NCBI GenBank assembly: GCA_903840165.1
Contig: CAIMEY010000043.1
Location: 1 to 64,000, forward strand
Origin: an uncultured Myxococcales bacterium
GTDB lineage: Bacteria > Myxococcota_A > UBA9042
Length of the DNA: 64,000 bases
Direction of reading: 5' to 3'
Under the pieces are notes generated by a model. It was not told the origin of the DNA. It saw only the letters and a program-made list of their open reading frames with translations, and did not search any database. Numbering within the stretch: the stretch's first letter is position 1; the number at the start of each line of letters is the position of its first letter. A program made the translations under genes and the position numbers. Below, in pieces: positions 36,201-46,300 of the stretch.

Positions 36201-37725
36201 GGACGCGCAGCAGAGGCCCGCGCCCGGGACCTTCGCTGTACTCAAGACCGCCACTGAGTTCCAACGCTGGAATATCATGGACAAATGGCGTTGAATCTCC
36301 TTGGCGCAGCAGGCTCAATTCGCTGCTCAGCGCCACATCAATGTCCAAGGATGGTTGTTGCCTTGGGTCGAGCACCACCCGCACGGCCGCGCTGACATCG
36401 CCGCTCAGAGCTCCTTGCAGGGCCTGCACGACCGGTCCCTTCATCCCCACGCCTTCGCTGCCCAAAAGGCCTGACGGCGACACATGTTCCAGACTGAAGC
36501 GACCGTCTACCGCGTGAACCGGTTCGCCATTGGGCCCCGCCAACATGCGGTACTGGACCTGCGGCGCTGCGACGGTACCGCCATACCCTTGTGCCTGAAC
36601 TCCTTGAATATCCACACCAACTAGGGCCTGCCCCGGCGCCCCTGCCTGAACTCGAACCTCGCCTTGCACGTGTTCACAGTCAAAGCCGGACATCTTGCCC
36701 TGGCCGAACACTAGGCCCTGAGCGGCAAAGCCTTGTTCATCCACAGTAAATCCACCTTCCACATGGGCCTTGGCGGCAAAGCTCGGTCCAAGCATTGGCC
36801 CCAGAAAACTCGAATCTGTGCTGGCAGCCAGGCGCAGGTTGGTCGCAAGGACACGCACCACGTCGGCAAGATGTATGTTAAAATCACCGCCTTGCATGAC
36901 CGTGTCGGGTTTGGGCATCTGAGGCCAGCCGGCCTCGACGGGCAAGAAGGCATCGACACCCAGCACGCGGACCTGCTCCAGGCTTCCGTCGACGAACTTG
37001 GCCGTCAGCATGCCCGGCGGGACGGCAGGCAGGTTGCGTAGGGCGGCGATCTGCGTGTGCGCATACTGGGTTCGCACATCATGCACCTGGTACTGCAGGT
37101 TGGGCGGCGACCCGTGACGGGTGCGCAGCGTCGCGCTTGCTGCCAAGCTGATGCCTTGGGCATCGATGGCAATGTCAGGGATCGCTAGATGAAAAACACC
37201 ATTAGTTACATGAACTTCATCCACAGCCAGCCGCATAGGCATGCCGGGCTTTGGATTGGGCGGCTCGTTTGGGTCGACAAAGGCCTGCGGCAAAAGCAGT
37301 TGCCCCTGGGCATCTTGATCGAGGTTGATGACCGGATGGTGCAGCTGAAGATCATTGAAATGCAAGACTAAGCTCTGTCCGCTGACTAGGCCATGCACCA
37401 GTTCGGTCCAGGCCAACGTCGCTTCAATCCGCCCCGCAGCCAGCACCGTCTCACCGTTCGGGGCCTCGATCCGCAAGCGCTGCAGCACCACGTGACCGGG
37501 GGAGGGACCGAGGTTCACGGCATGGACCCGTAGGGTGCCAGGCAGAAGATCGCTTAGGAAACTGCTTAGAATTGTAGGAAAACTTGGCGAGTTGACCGCA
37601 AGGTAGACAAACAGGCCCAGCGCCATCACGCCAACGAGGCTCTGCACCAGCAGCAAATAGACCGCGCGCCCCACCCGTACTAGGCGCCGCGGTCGCACGG
37701 GCAGTTGGCGCAGGCCACTGCTCAT
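33265..37725 (-). CDS. tamB: TamB-family envelope-spanning protein (DUF490 C-terminus)
   Basis: About 1486 residues. The ATG at 37725 has AGAGG seven bases upstream; a TTG at 37758 is also in frame. After a basic head (RPRRLVRVGR) there is one transmembrane anchor (VYLLLVQSLVGVMALGLFVYLAV) and then a very long run of alternating short strands, as expected of the AsmA/TamB beta-taco groove that spans the periplasm. The C-terminal 300 residues carry the TamB domain landmarks: TATLDFRGDPTRP-like VVQATLDFRGDPTRPVINLE, DIQYILLTGKR, and the final VDQYDFKLRFKVPLD. The family is implicated in phospholipid transport to, or protein insertion in, the outer membrane together with TamA. Its TGA overlaps the tamA ATG. 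Confidence 0.9.
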   Translation of the reverse strand: MSSGLRQLPVRPRRLVRVGRAVYLLLVQSLVGVMALGLFVYLAVNSPSFPTILSSFLSDLLPGTLRVHAVNLGPSPGHVVLQRLRIEAPNGETVLAAGRIEATLAWTELVHGLVSGQSLVLHFNDLQLHHPVINLDQDAQGQLLLPQAFVDPNEPPNPKPGMPMRLAVDEVHVTNGVFHLAIPDIAIDAQGISLAASATLRTRHGSPPNLQYQVHDVRTQYAHTQIAALRNLPAVPPGMLTAKFVDGSLEQVRVLGVDAFLPVEAGWPQMPKPDTVMQGGDFNIHLADVVRVLATNLRLAASTDSSFLGPMLGPSFAAKAHVEGGFTVDEQGFAAQGLVFGQGKMSGFDCEHVQGEVRVQAGAPGQALVGVDIQGVQAQGYGGTVAAPQVQYRMLAGPNGEPVHAVDGRFSLEHVSPSGLLGSEGVGMKGPVVQALQGALSGDVSAAVRVVLDPRQQPSLDIDVALSSELSLLRQGDSTPFVHDIPALELSGGLEYSEGPGRGPLLRVHNAWLRSGVGREASKGPGHSWVKADGQLALAGGDMTLQVSANIADLSHILTPLGVRGVGGSLQLTPSKFTGDFEDPHVLGALSLNHVTYRNWEIRSARAQLGFNKGILSLGGLQVDSNVARVSAQVHAKLINQPGERPTHQSVSVDALTVDGVELGTVLPRLGVRDISGQANLSEGRIRFDLEDIRRSMVFDAHIALRQLKAQGYAFPKVSAVLAIHGPALVLHGLEAQLWNGEMAQLSGEFHTNSGKFAAILDLPEIDLATLPAIAQAQLPLRGVVQGHVELTGDRKGVEIDDSTIEIRGLGWDHIDIGDADLDLGKAYDGPLEIRSDAFFKRFKLLSGSEVAFDGSKPQTAVLKFSTSDRFDPFVVLGRDKPAMVSQVQLEAETEVDLDLRPGKPLWRVKTTVPRTGIDLDIGNTQHIRNVSPMEIWTDGQGVTIGSTFIESGREQLEICGQYLFGATAEQAATLTLAAAGTLDVPRLGTLAQTLAALDLRLDLLPDGELAKNPRTSCLISGQNKGRLLMQGPLNTLQITGAVQSRAGHVAMRGFGHEITIAAGGQVKLTSSDDGILSVNLPREASLTGTFDEGRWGVWGKVELRDFLLPTDIDLDMTTAELPWSVPKEYAVAISSHLQLTGTHIQDEAKRDMTLSGTVDVHDGRYFKSFDNLGGVFGNGAVRNVESFSKPLKESMPWLGWIDLDLTATAEQFDLATRIPLGKAELATKFGLHVTGTMFDIRLQDRVEVLRGSASQIVFKNIAFDVVQATLDFRGDPTRPVINLEMKADVPIRSANVASRSQMALGADLDTTTQNDIVVITVKAQGVYGDPNFKLEFSSNQGDSPDDIQYILLTGKRRNDVGGAPQISTAALLGNSLNEGTQRVRDVVKSVFGLQLDAVRFNIDYDPTSGNATTDWSVQLGRQISVAAKVLTGREEARYSATVAFRMSDNLSFNGLWRHQQLTVGGLAEQPVDQYDFKLRFKVPLD

Positions 37726-37766
37726 CGACACGCCTCTGGGCGCCGGCCACTTCGGCAAAAGTGCTT

Positions 37767-37784
37767 AAAACCACAAGTGGTTTT
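37767..37784. promoter_or_regulatory. 18-bp inverted repeat just upstream of tamB
   Basis: AAAACCAC-AA-GTGGTTTT has two perfect 8-bp arms around a 2-base centre, 42 bases before the tamB ATG. The size and position fit a dimeric repressor operator. A hairpin is the alternative, but a 2-base loop makes it poor. Confidence 0.45.
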
Positions 37785-37917
37785 GTTTATTGGACTTTGG
37801 GTTGGAATCCTCAAGACTGCCATGCCTGCAGTGTAGCCCGCGTCACGCCACTCGGCCACTTTGTAAACCATTGCGCCTTGGTTGCCGCTTGCTGGGCGGA
37901 AGATCATGCCGTAGCGG

Positions 37918-37933
37918 GCCCCGAATTCGGGGC
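37918..37933. other. 16-bp perfect palindrome between tamB and the Cys-rich lipoprotein gene
   Basis: GCCCCGAATTCGGGGC is self-complementary over 16 bases. It lies 92 bases downstream of the Cys-rich lipoprotein stop on the minus strand and 193 bases upstream of tamB. No T-run follows on the minus strand, so intrinsic termination is doubtful. Confidence 0.35.
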
Positions 37934-38024
37934 GGGCTCATCCCAGGTGGACGGGGCTGGTCTGGCCCGAACCGTCGCTGACCGCAAATTCCGGTCAGGC
38001 GCGCCCGCTCGCGGCAAAAGACGG

Positions 38025-39953
38025 CTACGGCGTCGAGAAAATAAAGTCCAAGCATACCGGGATGCTGTAGCACTTGATGCACACGCTCTTGCAGCCGGGG
38101 CAGGCGTAGCTCTGTGGGGCGCTGGTGGCGACGCAGCTGCCGTTGGACGTGCAGACGCCGGCGACGTCGACGCTGCCGCACAAATCCACCTTGACCGACG
38201 TCTTGCAAGTCACGTTGGGCACAGACAAACAGCTGCCGGCCGAGCAATGTCCCGTCGGGCACTCGCCGCCTTTGGTGCAAGGACCGCCGTTGACCGAGGA
38301 CGAATCATAGACGCAACCGCCTGAAACATTTGGGTTGCAGGAATCCTTGGTGCAGTCATTGCCATCGTTGCACTGCTTGTCGGTGCCTTTGAGGCAGTTG
38401 CCGTTGGCGCAGACATCGCCTTCGGTGCACGCATTGCCATCTTCGCAAGGGCCGCTGTTGTTCTTGTGGACGCAGCCGCCGGCTTGGCAGACGTCGTCGG
38501 TGCAGGCGTTGCCGTCGTCGGCGCAAGGGACGCCGTCGGCCGGATTGTGCTTGCAGATCCCGTTCATACAGACATCAGCCGTGCAAGCCTGGCCGTCGTC
38601 GACGCATGCCGCGCCGTCGCTGACCTGGATGTGGCTGCAGGTGCCGTCTTTGCAAAGATCTTGCGTACATTGGTTGCCGTCGTCCGGGCAGACCGCGTCC
38701 GAGGCGGGGGTGTGCACGCAGCCCGTGAAAGGATCGCAACTATCCGTTGTGCAAGGATCTTTGTCGTCGCAGTTGAGCTGATCGCCGCCCGTGCAGATGC
38801 CCGACAGGCACTTGCTTTGCTGGGTGCAGACATTGCTATCGTCGCAAGGCGTGCCGTTGAGCGGCTTGTGCTGGCAGCCCGCCGCGTCGCAGGTGTCGTT
38901 GGTGCAGGGATCTAAATCATCGCATTCTTTGACATTATCGGTGATGCCGTCGCAGTTGTCGTCCAGTTGGTTGCAAATTTCAGGGGTGGCCGGCGCACCC
39001 TGGCAGTCGGGCTTGCCGTTGACGCACGCCACCAGCTTGCCCTTGCATGGCATTCCTACCACATTGAATTCATTGAGCGGCAGCGAACACGTGGCGCTGT
39101 TCGTATCAAAATCGTCGGTAAAGCCGTTGCAATCATTGTCAATCCCGTCGCATTCCTCGGGGGCGGCTGCCACCGCTGAACACATAGAAAGCCCTGAAAT
39201 CAAGCAGGTTCTCTTGCCCAGGCAACTGCCATAGGAGTTCTGCGTGGCGCAGGTTGTTTCCAGGCTCAGACCCACGGAGGAGGCGCTGCAGGTGCATTCG
39301 CCGCCATTGGCCGGTACGCATTGATTAGTCGCCGATCCTGAAGCTTGATCCGTTTGTGTTTCACAGACATAGCCGCCCGGGCAGTCGTTTGTCATCGGAT
39401 TGCACGACGCGCCGCAGAAGCTGCCGAGGTTGTTCTTGGTCTTTCCGTGCAAGACGCAGATATTCTTGCTTTCTCCGTCGGCGTTGCAGTCCTTGTTGGC
39501 CGAGCACGGCTCGCACAGATGCTTCCACTTGGGCACGCAGATGTAGATCGTGTCCGACGAGCCCGGGACCAGTTCCTGCAGGCAGCTAAAGCCGGTTGGG
39601 CAATCGCCATTGCACGCGCGCGAGCAAACCTTGCCGGCGGCTGAATCCACGCAAATCTGCGAATCGCAATCGTTCTGTGTCTCGCACGGGGCACCAAAGG
39701 CACCGGGCAAAGGCGGAACATCGGCAGCGGGTCCGGGATCGGCAACCGGCACATCGCTGAAATCATATGCATTATCCGGGGTTCCATCGGGCGTCGCGTC
39801 TTGCCCCGCTGCATAGACAACCTGGCCCTGTGTGGCCGGCGAGTTGCTGCAGCCCGCCCCAAGCACCGCCCAGAACGCGGCCAAGGCGCTCGCCGCCAAG
39901 AACTTGCCAAGACGACAGCGGTCATCTATCGAGCCCATCTCGCCTCGGTTCAT
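38025..39953 (-). CDS. Cys-rich lipoprotein with MopE-like motifs and C-DDGN-PCT repeats
   Basis: 642 residues. The ATG at 39953 follows GGGAGG. The lipoprotein signal ends in lipobox LGAGC (Cys35). A Pro/Ala/Asp linker to about residue 83 precedes a Cys-rich ectodomain. Residues about 85-250 contain irregular Cys pairs (CETQNDCDSQICVDS). Two MopE-like metal-binding motifs follow, ECDGIDNDCNGFTDD and ICNQLDDNCDGITDN. Then come about eight repeats of the type CDDxNxCTxDxCxxxxGC, matching the pattern of the Dictyostelium CTDC repeat family (Pfam PF00526). The C-terminus is Cys-rich (CPGCKSVCIKCYSIPVC). It is probably surface-exposed with many disulfides and possibly binds calcium or copper. It diverges from an even larger relative at 40304. 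Confidence 0.85.
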   Translation of the reverse strand: MNRGEMGSIDDRCRLGKFLAASALAAFWAVLGAGCSNSPATQGQVVYAAGQDATPDGTPDNAYDFSDVPVADPGPAADVPPLPGAFGAPCETQNDCDSQICVDSAAGKVCSRACNGDCPTGFSCLQELVPGSSDTIYICVPKWKHLCEPCSANKDCNADGESKNICVLHGKTKNNLGSFCGASCNPMTNDCPGGYVCETQTDQASGSATNQCVPANGGECTCSASSVGLSLETTCATQNSYGSCLGKRTCLISGLSMCSAVAAAPEECDGIDNDCNGFTDDFDTNSATCSLPLNEFNVVGMPCKGKLVACVNGKPDCQGAPATPEICNQLDDNCDGITDNVKECDDLDPCTNDTCDAAGCQHKPLNGTPCDDSNVCTQQSKCLSGICTGGDQLNCDDKDPCTTDSCDPFTGCVHTPASDAVCPDDGNQCTQDLCKDGTCSHIQVSDGAACVDDGQACTADVCMNGICKHNPADGVPCADDGNACTDDVCQAGGCVHKNNSGPCEDGNACTEGDVCANGNCLKGTDKQCNDGNDCTKDSCNPNVSGGCVYDSSSVNGGPCTKGGECPTGHCSAGSCLSVPNVTCKTSVKVDLCGSVDVAGVCTSNGSCVATSAPQSYACPGCKSVCIKCYSIPVCLDFIFSTP

Positions 39954-40303
39954 GCATCCTCCCGGACAGGCCCTGCGCTCGGGGACTCAAGCACGGGTGC
40001 AATTGCTGCAAAAACGGCAGCAAACCCGCGGCGTCGCCCAAAATTTGTGCGGCGTCACACCGATTGCGCGCACCGGGACCCGGCACGCTCACGGCTCAAG
40101 TATAGATTCTGCCGCCAACTCGGGCAACCTTGTGCATCGCCTGGCGGGGTTGTACGGCCCCGCGTGACGATCCGCGGCAATTATGTCGGCCCTGGCACCA
40201 ACTAACTTGTCAGCGGACTGGCCCCTCTGCTATGGTGTCAGAATTCGGGACCGTCCTGCGTGGAGGATTGGCCCGGGAACCGACAGAATGCGGGGAGGTA
40301 TAC
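39954..40303. other. 350-base divergent region between the two Cys-rich lipoprotein genes
   Basis: Both genes start at its ends, so it must hold both promoters. TTGCTGC-AAAAACG-GCAGCAA at 40003-40023 is a perfect 7-bp inverted repeat. TATAGA at 40101 is a possible -10 box for the plus-strand gene, without an obvious -35 partner. No other gene is supported here. Confidence 0.4.
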
Positions 40304-43300
40304 ATGCGCTGCGGCCTTGGTTTATCCAGGAATTTCAGCACATTGACTGTGGCTGCTATGCTCTTGATTGGCGCCGGTTGTTCGGGCGGGACCAAGACCG
40401 GACCGACCGTCACAGATCAGGACACCGATGATGCTGCCGTGGATGCTGGCATTGACGGCAGTACCGACCAAGATGCACCGACCGCCGATGTCGCAGCCGA
40501 CGCCGACGCAGTCAGCCCCGGCGGTGATGTGGACGCAGGTTCACCCGGCGATACGGCTGATACTATTGGCAATACGTGTACCTCCGACGACCAGTGTAAA
40601 GGCGACGCAAGCAAGTGCCTGACGGGCTACTGCAACGCCGGAACTTGTGACGTGAAATCAGCCGCCGACGGCACGACCTGCGATGATGGCAAGGAGTGCA
40701 CCGGTCCGGACAAGTGCACTGCCGGAACCTGCGCGGGCGTGGCCGATGGCAGTGCGTGCGTCAAGAAGGACGACAAAGGCAACCCGCTGCCCTGCTGGGT
40801 TGGCCAGTGCAAAGCCGACTTTACCTGCGATTTTGTCGGTGCTCAGCTCGGATCTCCCTGCGATGACGGCAGCTTGTGCACCGAGAACGACGGTTGCGTC
40901 GCCGGTCACGCTTGCAACGGCACGCCCAAGAACTGCGATGACGGCAAAGACTGCACCACCGACAGTTGCGACCTAGCCAGTGGCTGCAGCAACACTGTGG
41001 ATATGCTCAACCTTTGCTCGGACGGCAATGCCTGCACCGCCCAAGATGCTTGCGCCAAGAGCGGCGAGTGCGTCGGCGCCAAAGTCGTGATTTGCGACGA
41101 CAGTAACCCTTGCACCATCGACACTTGCGATCCCAAGAGCGGTTGCAAGTTCAGCCCCGCTGCCGCCGGCGCGGCTTGCCAGACCAATGACCTCTGCCAG
41201 ACCGCGGCCGGTGTTTGCAATGCCGGACAGTGCAAAGGCCAACCCAATCCTGCCGTGAGTGACGGAAACGATTGCACAACGGACAATTGCACAGTGCCGG
41301 CGGGTGCCACCAAGGCCGTAATTACCCATGCCGCAGCCAATGGCGCATCCTGTGATGACGGCGACCCGTGCACCAAGGTCGACACCTGCGTTCAGGACCA
41401 ATGCCAAGGCGCCAAGCTGGTTTGCAATGACGGAAACTCCTGCACTGAGGACCAATGCGATCCCCTCAAGTGCGCGACGGATTCCGGCGGGGTCAAGACC
41501 TGCGGCCTATGCGCCTATGCCCCTCTGGCTGACGGCGCAACTTGCACGGACAACAACCTGTGCACCAGCAACGACGCCTGCCAAACAGGGGCCTGCAAGG
41601 GCACGGACTGGGCGACCTCCGGCCAATGCGAAGACAAGAACGACTGCACCTCAGACACCTGCCAGCCGGGCAGTGGTTGCCAGCATAACGCCAAGGATCT
41701 CGCAGCTTGCAATGACGGCAACCCCTGCACCATCGCCGACAAGTGCGCTGGCAGTTCCTGCCAAGGTTCGACCAAGGATTGCGCCGACACCAACAAATGC
41801 ACCAAGGATTCCTGCAATGTGCAGAACGGCGCCTGCGCCCATGACACCTTTGTCGGTCCTTGCGATGACGGCGATGCCTGCACCAGCGGCGACTTGTGCG
41901 TGGATGGTACCTGCGGCGGCGTCAAGCTAGACTGCAACGACAACAACCCGTGCACCAACGACATTTGCGACACCAAGCAGGGCTGCATTCACGCCAACGT
42001 CGGCGGCGGCACCCCCTGCGACGATGGCTTCTCTTGCACCAGCGGCGATCAGTGCGACACTGGTAAATGCATTGGCGGCAAAGACACTTGCGTCAAGTGC
42101 GCCACCGATGGCGAGTGCAAGCAGTATGACGACACCAACCTGTGCAATGGCCAATGGAAGTGCATGACCGGTCACCCAACCCTGGGCAAGGTCTGCTCGA
42201 TCGACACCAAGACCATCATCACCTGCGACGCTTCCAAGGACTTGGAATGCGCCAAGAATACCTGCGATCCGAACTCCGGCTCCTGCAGCGTGATCAAGAA
42301 GAACGTCGGCGTCACCTGCTCAGCCGGTGACAAGTGCGTGCAAAACGCGACCTGCCAGGCCAACGGCAGCTGCGTCGGTATCCCGGTGGTTTGCGACGAT
42401 AAGAACCCTTGCACAACGGACAGTTGCAATAAGATTCTCGGCTGCGGCTATACCGCCGTCGCCGACGCAACGACCTGCGACGACAACAACGTATGTACGC
42501 CAAGTTCTGCTTGCAAAACAGGCAAGTGCATCGGCTCGGAGAATACTTGCAAGTGCAAGAACGACGCTGCGTGCGCGGTCTATGACGACGGTGACCTCTG
42601 CAACGGCGTTCAGGCCTGCTTGCAGAACCCGCTCAATCCGACCGATCCGACCGACACGGTCTGCCAGCAGAAGGTCAATTCCGTTGTGAATTGCCCAGCT
42701 TTGGCTGGCCAGCCCTGCAATGACAATCTCTGCAACACCAAGACCGGCCTGTGCGCCCCCGTCGCCAAGGTCGATGGCCTGATGTGCGACGACAGCAACG
42801 CCTGCACCTTTGGCGAAACCTGCAGCAAGGGCGTCTGCAGCGCCGTCGCCGTCGATCCGAAGATCCTCTGCGATGACAAGAACCTATGCACGGTCGACGT
42901 CTGCGACAAGGTCTTTGGCTGCGCCAACGCGCCACTGGCCCAAGGCGGCCTGTGCAATGACAGCAACGCCTGCACCCAGAACGACAATTGCGACGTCAAC
43001 GGCATCTGCGCGGGCGCCAAGGTCAACTGCGACGATCAGAATCCGTGCACCATCGACGTGTGCGACAAGGTCAAGGGCTGTTCTTCTGTGATTCAAGACG
43101 GTTCCAGTTGCGATGACGGCAACCCCTGCACGGTCAAAGACAGCTGCATCAACGGTGCCTGCGCCGGCAGTGCCTTGGATTGCAACGACAAAGATCCCTG
43201 CACCGTGGACGCTTGTGACGGCAACGGCGGCTGCAAGCACGTCAGCATTGACGGCCAAGGCTGCAACGACGGCGATGCCTGCACCACGGGAGACATCTGC

Positions 43301-46300
43301 ACCGCGGACAAATGCGTAGGCAAAGCAATCGTTTGCGATGACGGCAATGCCTGCACGGTCGATGCCTGCAAGAACGGCGCCTGCGGCTTTACGGTTGCGG
43401 TCGGTACGCCTTGCGATGACGGCAGCGTCTGCACCACGGGCGATGCCTGCGATGCCAAAGGCACTTGCTCGCCGAAGATCGTGCTCGATTGCAAGACGGG
43501 CAGCGCCTGCATCGTCAACTTCGGCTGCTCGCCGACCACCGGTTGCATCAACCAGTTTGACGACACCAAGGTCTGCGATGACGGCGATGCCTGCACGCAA
43601 AATGACCATTGCAAACTAGGCGGCTGCCAGGGCACGACCAATGGCGTCTGCCCCGATGACAACAATGTGTGCACGGTGGATTCGTGCGATTCCAAGGTCG
43701 GCTGCTTGTACAAGCAGAACACCTGTGACGACAAGAATCCTTGCACCGTCGATACTTGCGACAAGGTCCTGGGCTGCCAGCACGAGAACGTCGACGGTGC
43801 CAAGTGCGATGATGGCAACAAGTGCCACCAGGGCGGACAGTGCTTCGGTGCCCAGTGCCAGACCGTTGCCGTCACCTGCGACGACAAAAACACTTGCACC
43901 ATCGATAGTTGCGACGTCAAGCTCGGCTGCGTCTTCACCCCCGCTGATCCGACCACCGTCACCTGCGACGACGGCAACCCCTGCACCGACAACGGCTGCG
44001 ATCTCGCGGGCACCTGCACCGCCACCAACAAGGTGTGCGACGACGGCAACCCGTGCACCGCTGATTCCTGCAATGCACTCAAGGGTTGCGTGACCAGCGA
44101 CTTGACCGACAACACCAAGTGTGATGACGGCGATGGCTGCACCACCGGCACAGTCTGCCAGGGCGGCATTTGCTCGGGCGGCATCGTGTCCTGCTCATAC
44201 TGCAACGTAGCCAATGGCGACAAGGATTGCGCCTTCTTGGACAACAACAACAAGTGCGACGGCACCTTTGTTTGCGCCCTGGACAAGAACTTGAACAAGG
44301 CGGTCTGCACGCCCAAGCCGGAACCGGTTGTGTGCGATTCCACAGGTGATTTGGCCTGCTCGACCAATACCTGCAACCCTGCCAGTGGCAAGTGCGAGAT
44401 GCTGCAGTCGCTCAACGGATCCAAGTGCTCCGATGGCTTGGGCTGCACCGTCGGTGACAGTTGCAACAACGGCGTTTGCGTCGCCGGTCAGCCCAACAGC
44501 TGTGCTGGCGTCAAGGATGCCTGCAACGACGCCAAATGCTTGGAAGATCCCAGTCCGGCCGGCTTTGTCTGCATTGCCCTGCCCAAGGACGGGTCGCCAG
44601 CCTGCGATTCGGACGGCTCCGGCTGCACGGCCAATGACTTCTGCGCCGCCGGCAAGTGCCAAAAGGGTGCGGCAGTCGATTGCTCTGGCGTGGCGAAGGC
44701 TTGCCAGGTAGCGGCCTGTAAGTCTACAGGAACCAATAGCTTTACTTGCGCAGTAACTCTGGCTGTGGACGGTACGCCGTGCGATGACGGGCAGTTGTGC
44801 ACCGAAGGCGATGCCTGCAAGGCCGGTCAGTGCACTTCGGGCACCAAGCCCCATGATTGTTCAGGCATGGCGACGCTTTGTGCCAATGGAGCCTGCGACA
44901 AGACCGGCAACGCCGGTACAGGCGCTTGCGTGCCGGTGGCCAAGAATGAAGGCGGCAGCTGCAATGCGGACGACAACGGTTGCACAGTGGGCGACATTTG
45001 CCTCAGCGGCACTTGCGTACCCGGCCAACCGCCAAATGATTGCGATTCGCTCACGGCTGCCTGTGCCACGGGCGCGTGCAAGTCCACCGGTGGCGCAACC
45101 TACACCTGCGTTGGCGCACCCAAGCCGGACAAATTGCCGTGTGAAGCTGATAACAACGGCTGCACCGTGGGCGATTCGTGCGCTGCCGGCGCCTGCAAGG
45201 CAGGTACGGCGCAGGATTGCTCGGCCAAGACCAGCGCTGACGGTTGCTTAGTCGGCACTTGCAAGTCTCTAGGCGCTTCGGCCAACACCTGCATCACCGC
45301 CCCCGCCCCCATCGGCCAGTCGTGCAACTCCGACAACAACGGCTGCACCAAGGGCGATGCCTGCAACAAGGACGGCGCCTGCTTGCCCGGCCCGGCCGTG
45401 GATTGTTTAGCCTTTACCGGCACTTGCTCTACCGGCGTTTGCCAGTCCAAGGGTGCTTCGACCTTTGTCTGCAACGGCAACAACAAGCCTGATGGCACCT
45501 CGTGCGACGCCGACACCAACGGTTGCACCGTGGGTGACAAGTGCACCGCCGGTAAGTGCGTCCCAGGTGCCGCACCCGACTGCAGCGCCAAAGCGGGCAA
45601 TAACGTTTGCATGACGGGCACTTGCCTCAATGCCGGCTCGGACAAGTACCAGTGCGACGCTGCGTCCCTCAAGGATGGCACGGCTTGCAATGCGGACAAG
45701 AACGGCTGCACCGTCGATGACAGTTGCCAACTCGGCTTCTGCACCAAGGGCGATCTGCAAACTTGCTCGGCATTCAGTGGCTTGTGTGGCGATGCCGCCT
45801 GTAACTCTACGGGCGACAACACCTACAAGTGTGACGTGACCGCCAAGCCCAGCTACCCAGCGCTGGTCCCGCCCGTGTCCTGCACGCCGACCGACAGTCC
45901 GACCAAGTGCGCAACAGGTTACGCGTGCACCACGCTCAACAAGGATGCCGTGCCGCCTACCGGTCAGTGCGATCCGACCGTCACCGTGTACTGCGATGAT
46001 GGCGACGCCTGCACCCAGGCCGATGCCTGCTTCGCCGGTGCGTGCAAGTCGGGCCAACCAATGAATTGCGATGACAAAGATCCGTGCACCTTGGACGCCT
46101 GCAAGGCCGGCAAGTGCACCAACACGGTCATCGCGGGCTGCTCCGCGTGCGTGATGGAGAAGTTTGACCAGGCCTCGCCGCCCGGATTCATGACCCTATC
46201 GGACGAAAAGGCCTTCATCAGCTGGGCCGCTTCGGACAAGGCGCCGTATGCCGGTACGCAGAACTACCGCGTGACTTGGAAGGGTCCGCCGACCAATGCC

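Noticed and set aside
43093-44469. Long open frames on the minus strand opposite the giant Cys-rich gene (also 46196-47644, 45407-46057, 45100-45822)
   Set aside because: They mirror the repeat composition of the sense gene (Cys/Asp codons read in antisense give Ser/Val/Gln/Leu-rich repeats), lack ribosome-binding sites and show no domain. The sense frame has a signal peptide and conserved modules.
40577-46140. Repeat array considered as CRISPR or satellite DNA
   Set aside because: The period is irregular, units are in frame and encode conserved Cys modules; there are no identical direct repeats with unique spacers.
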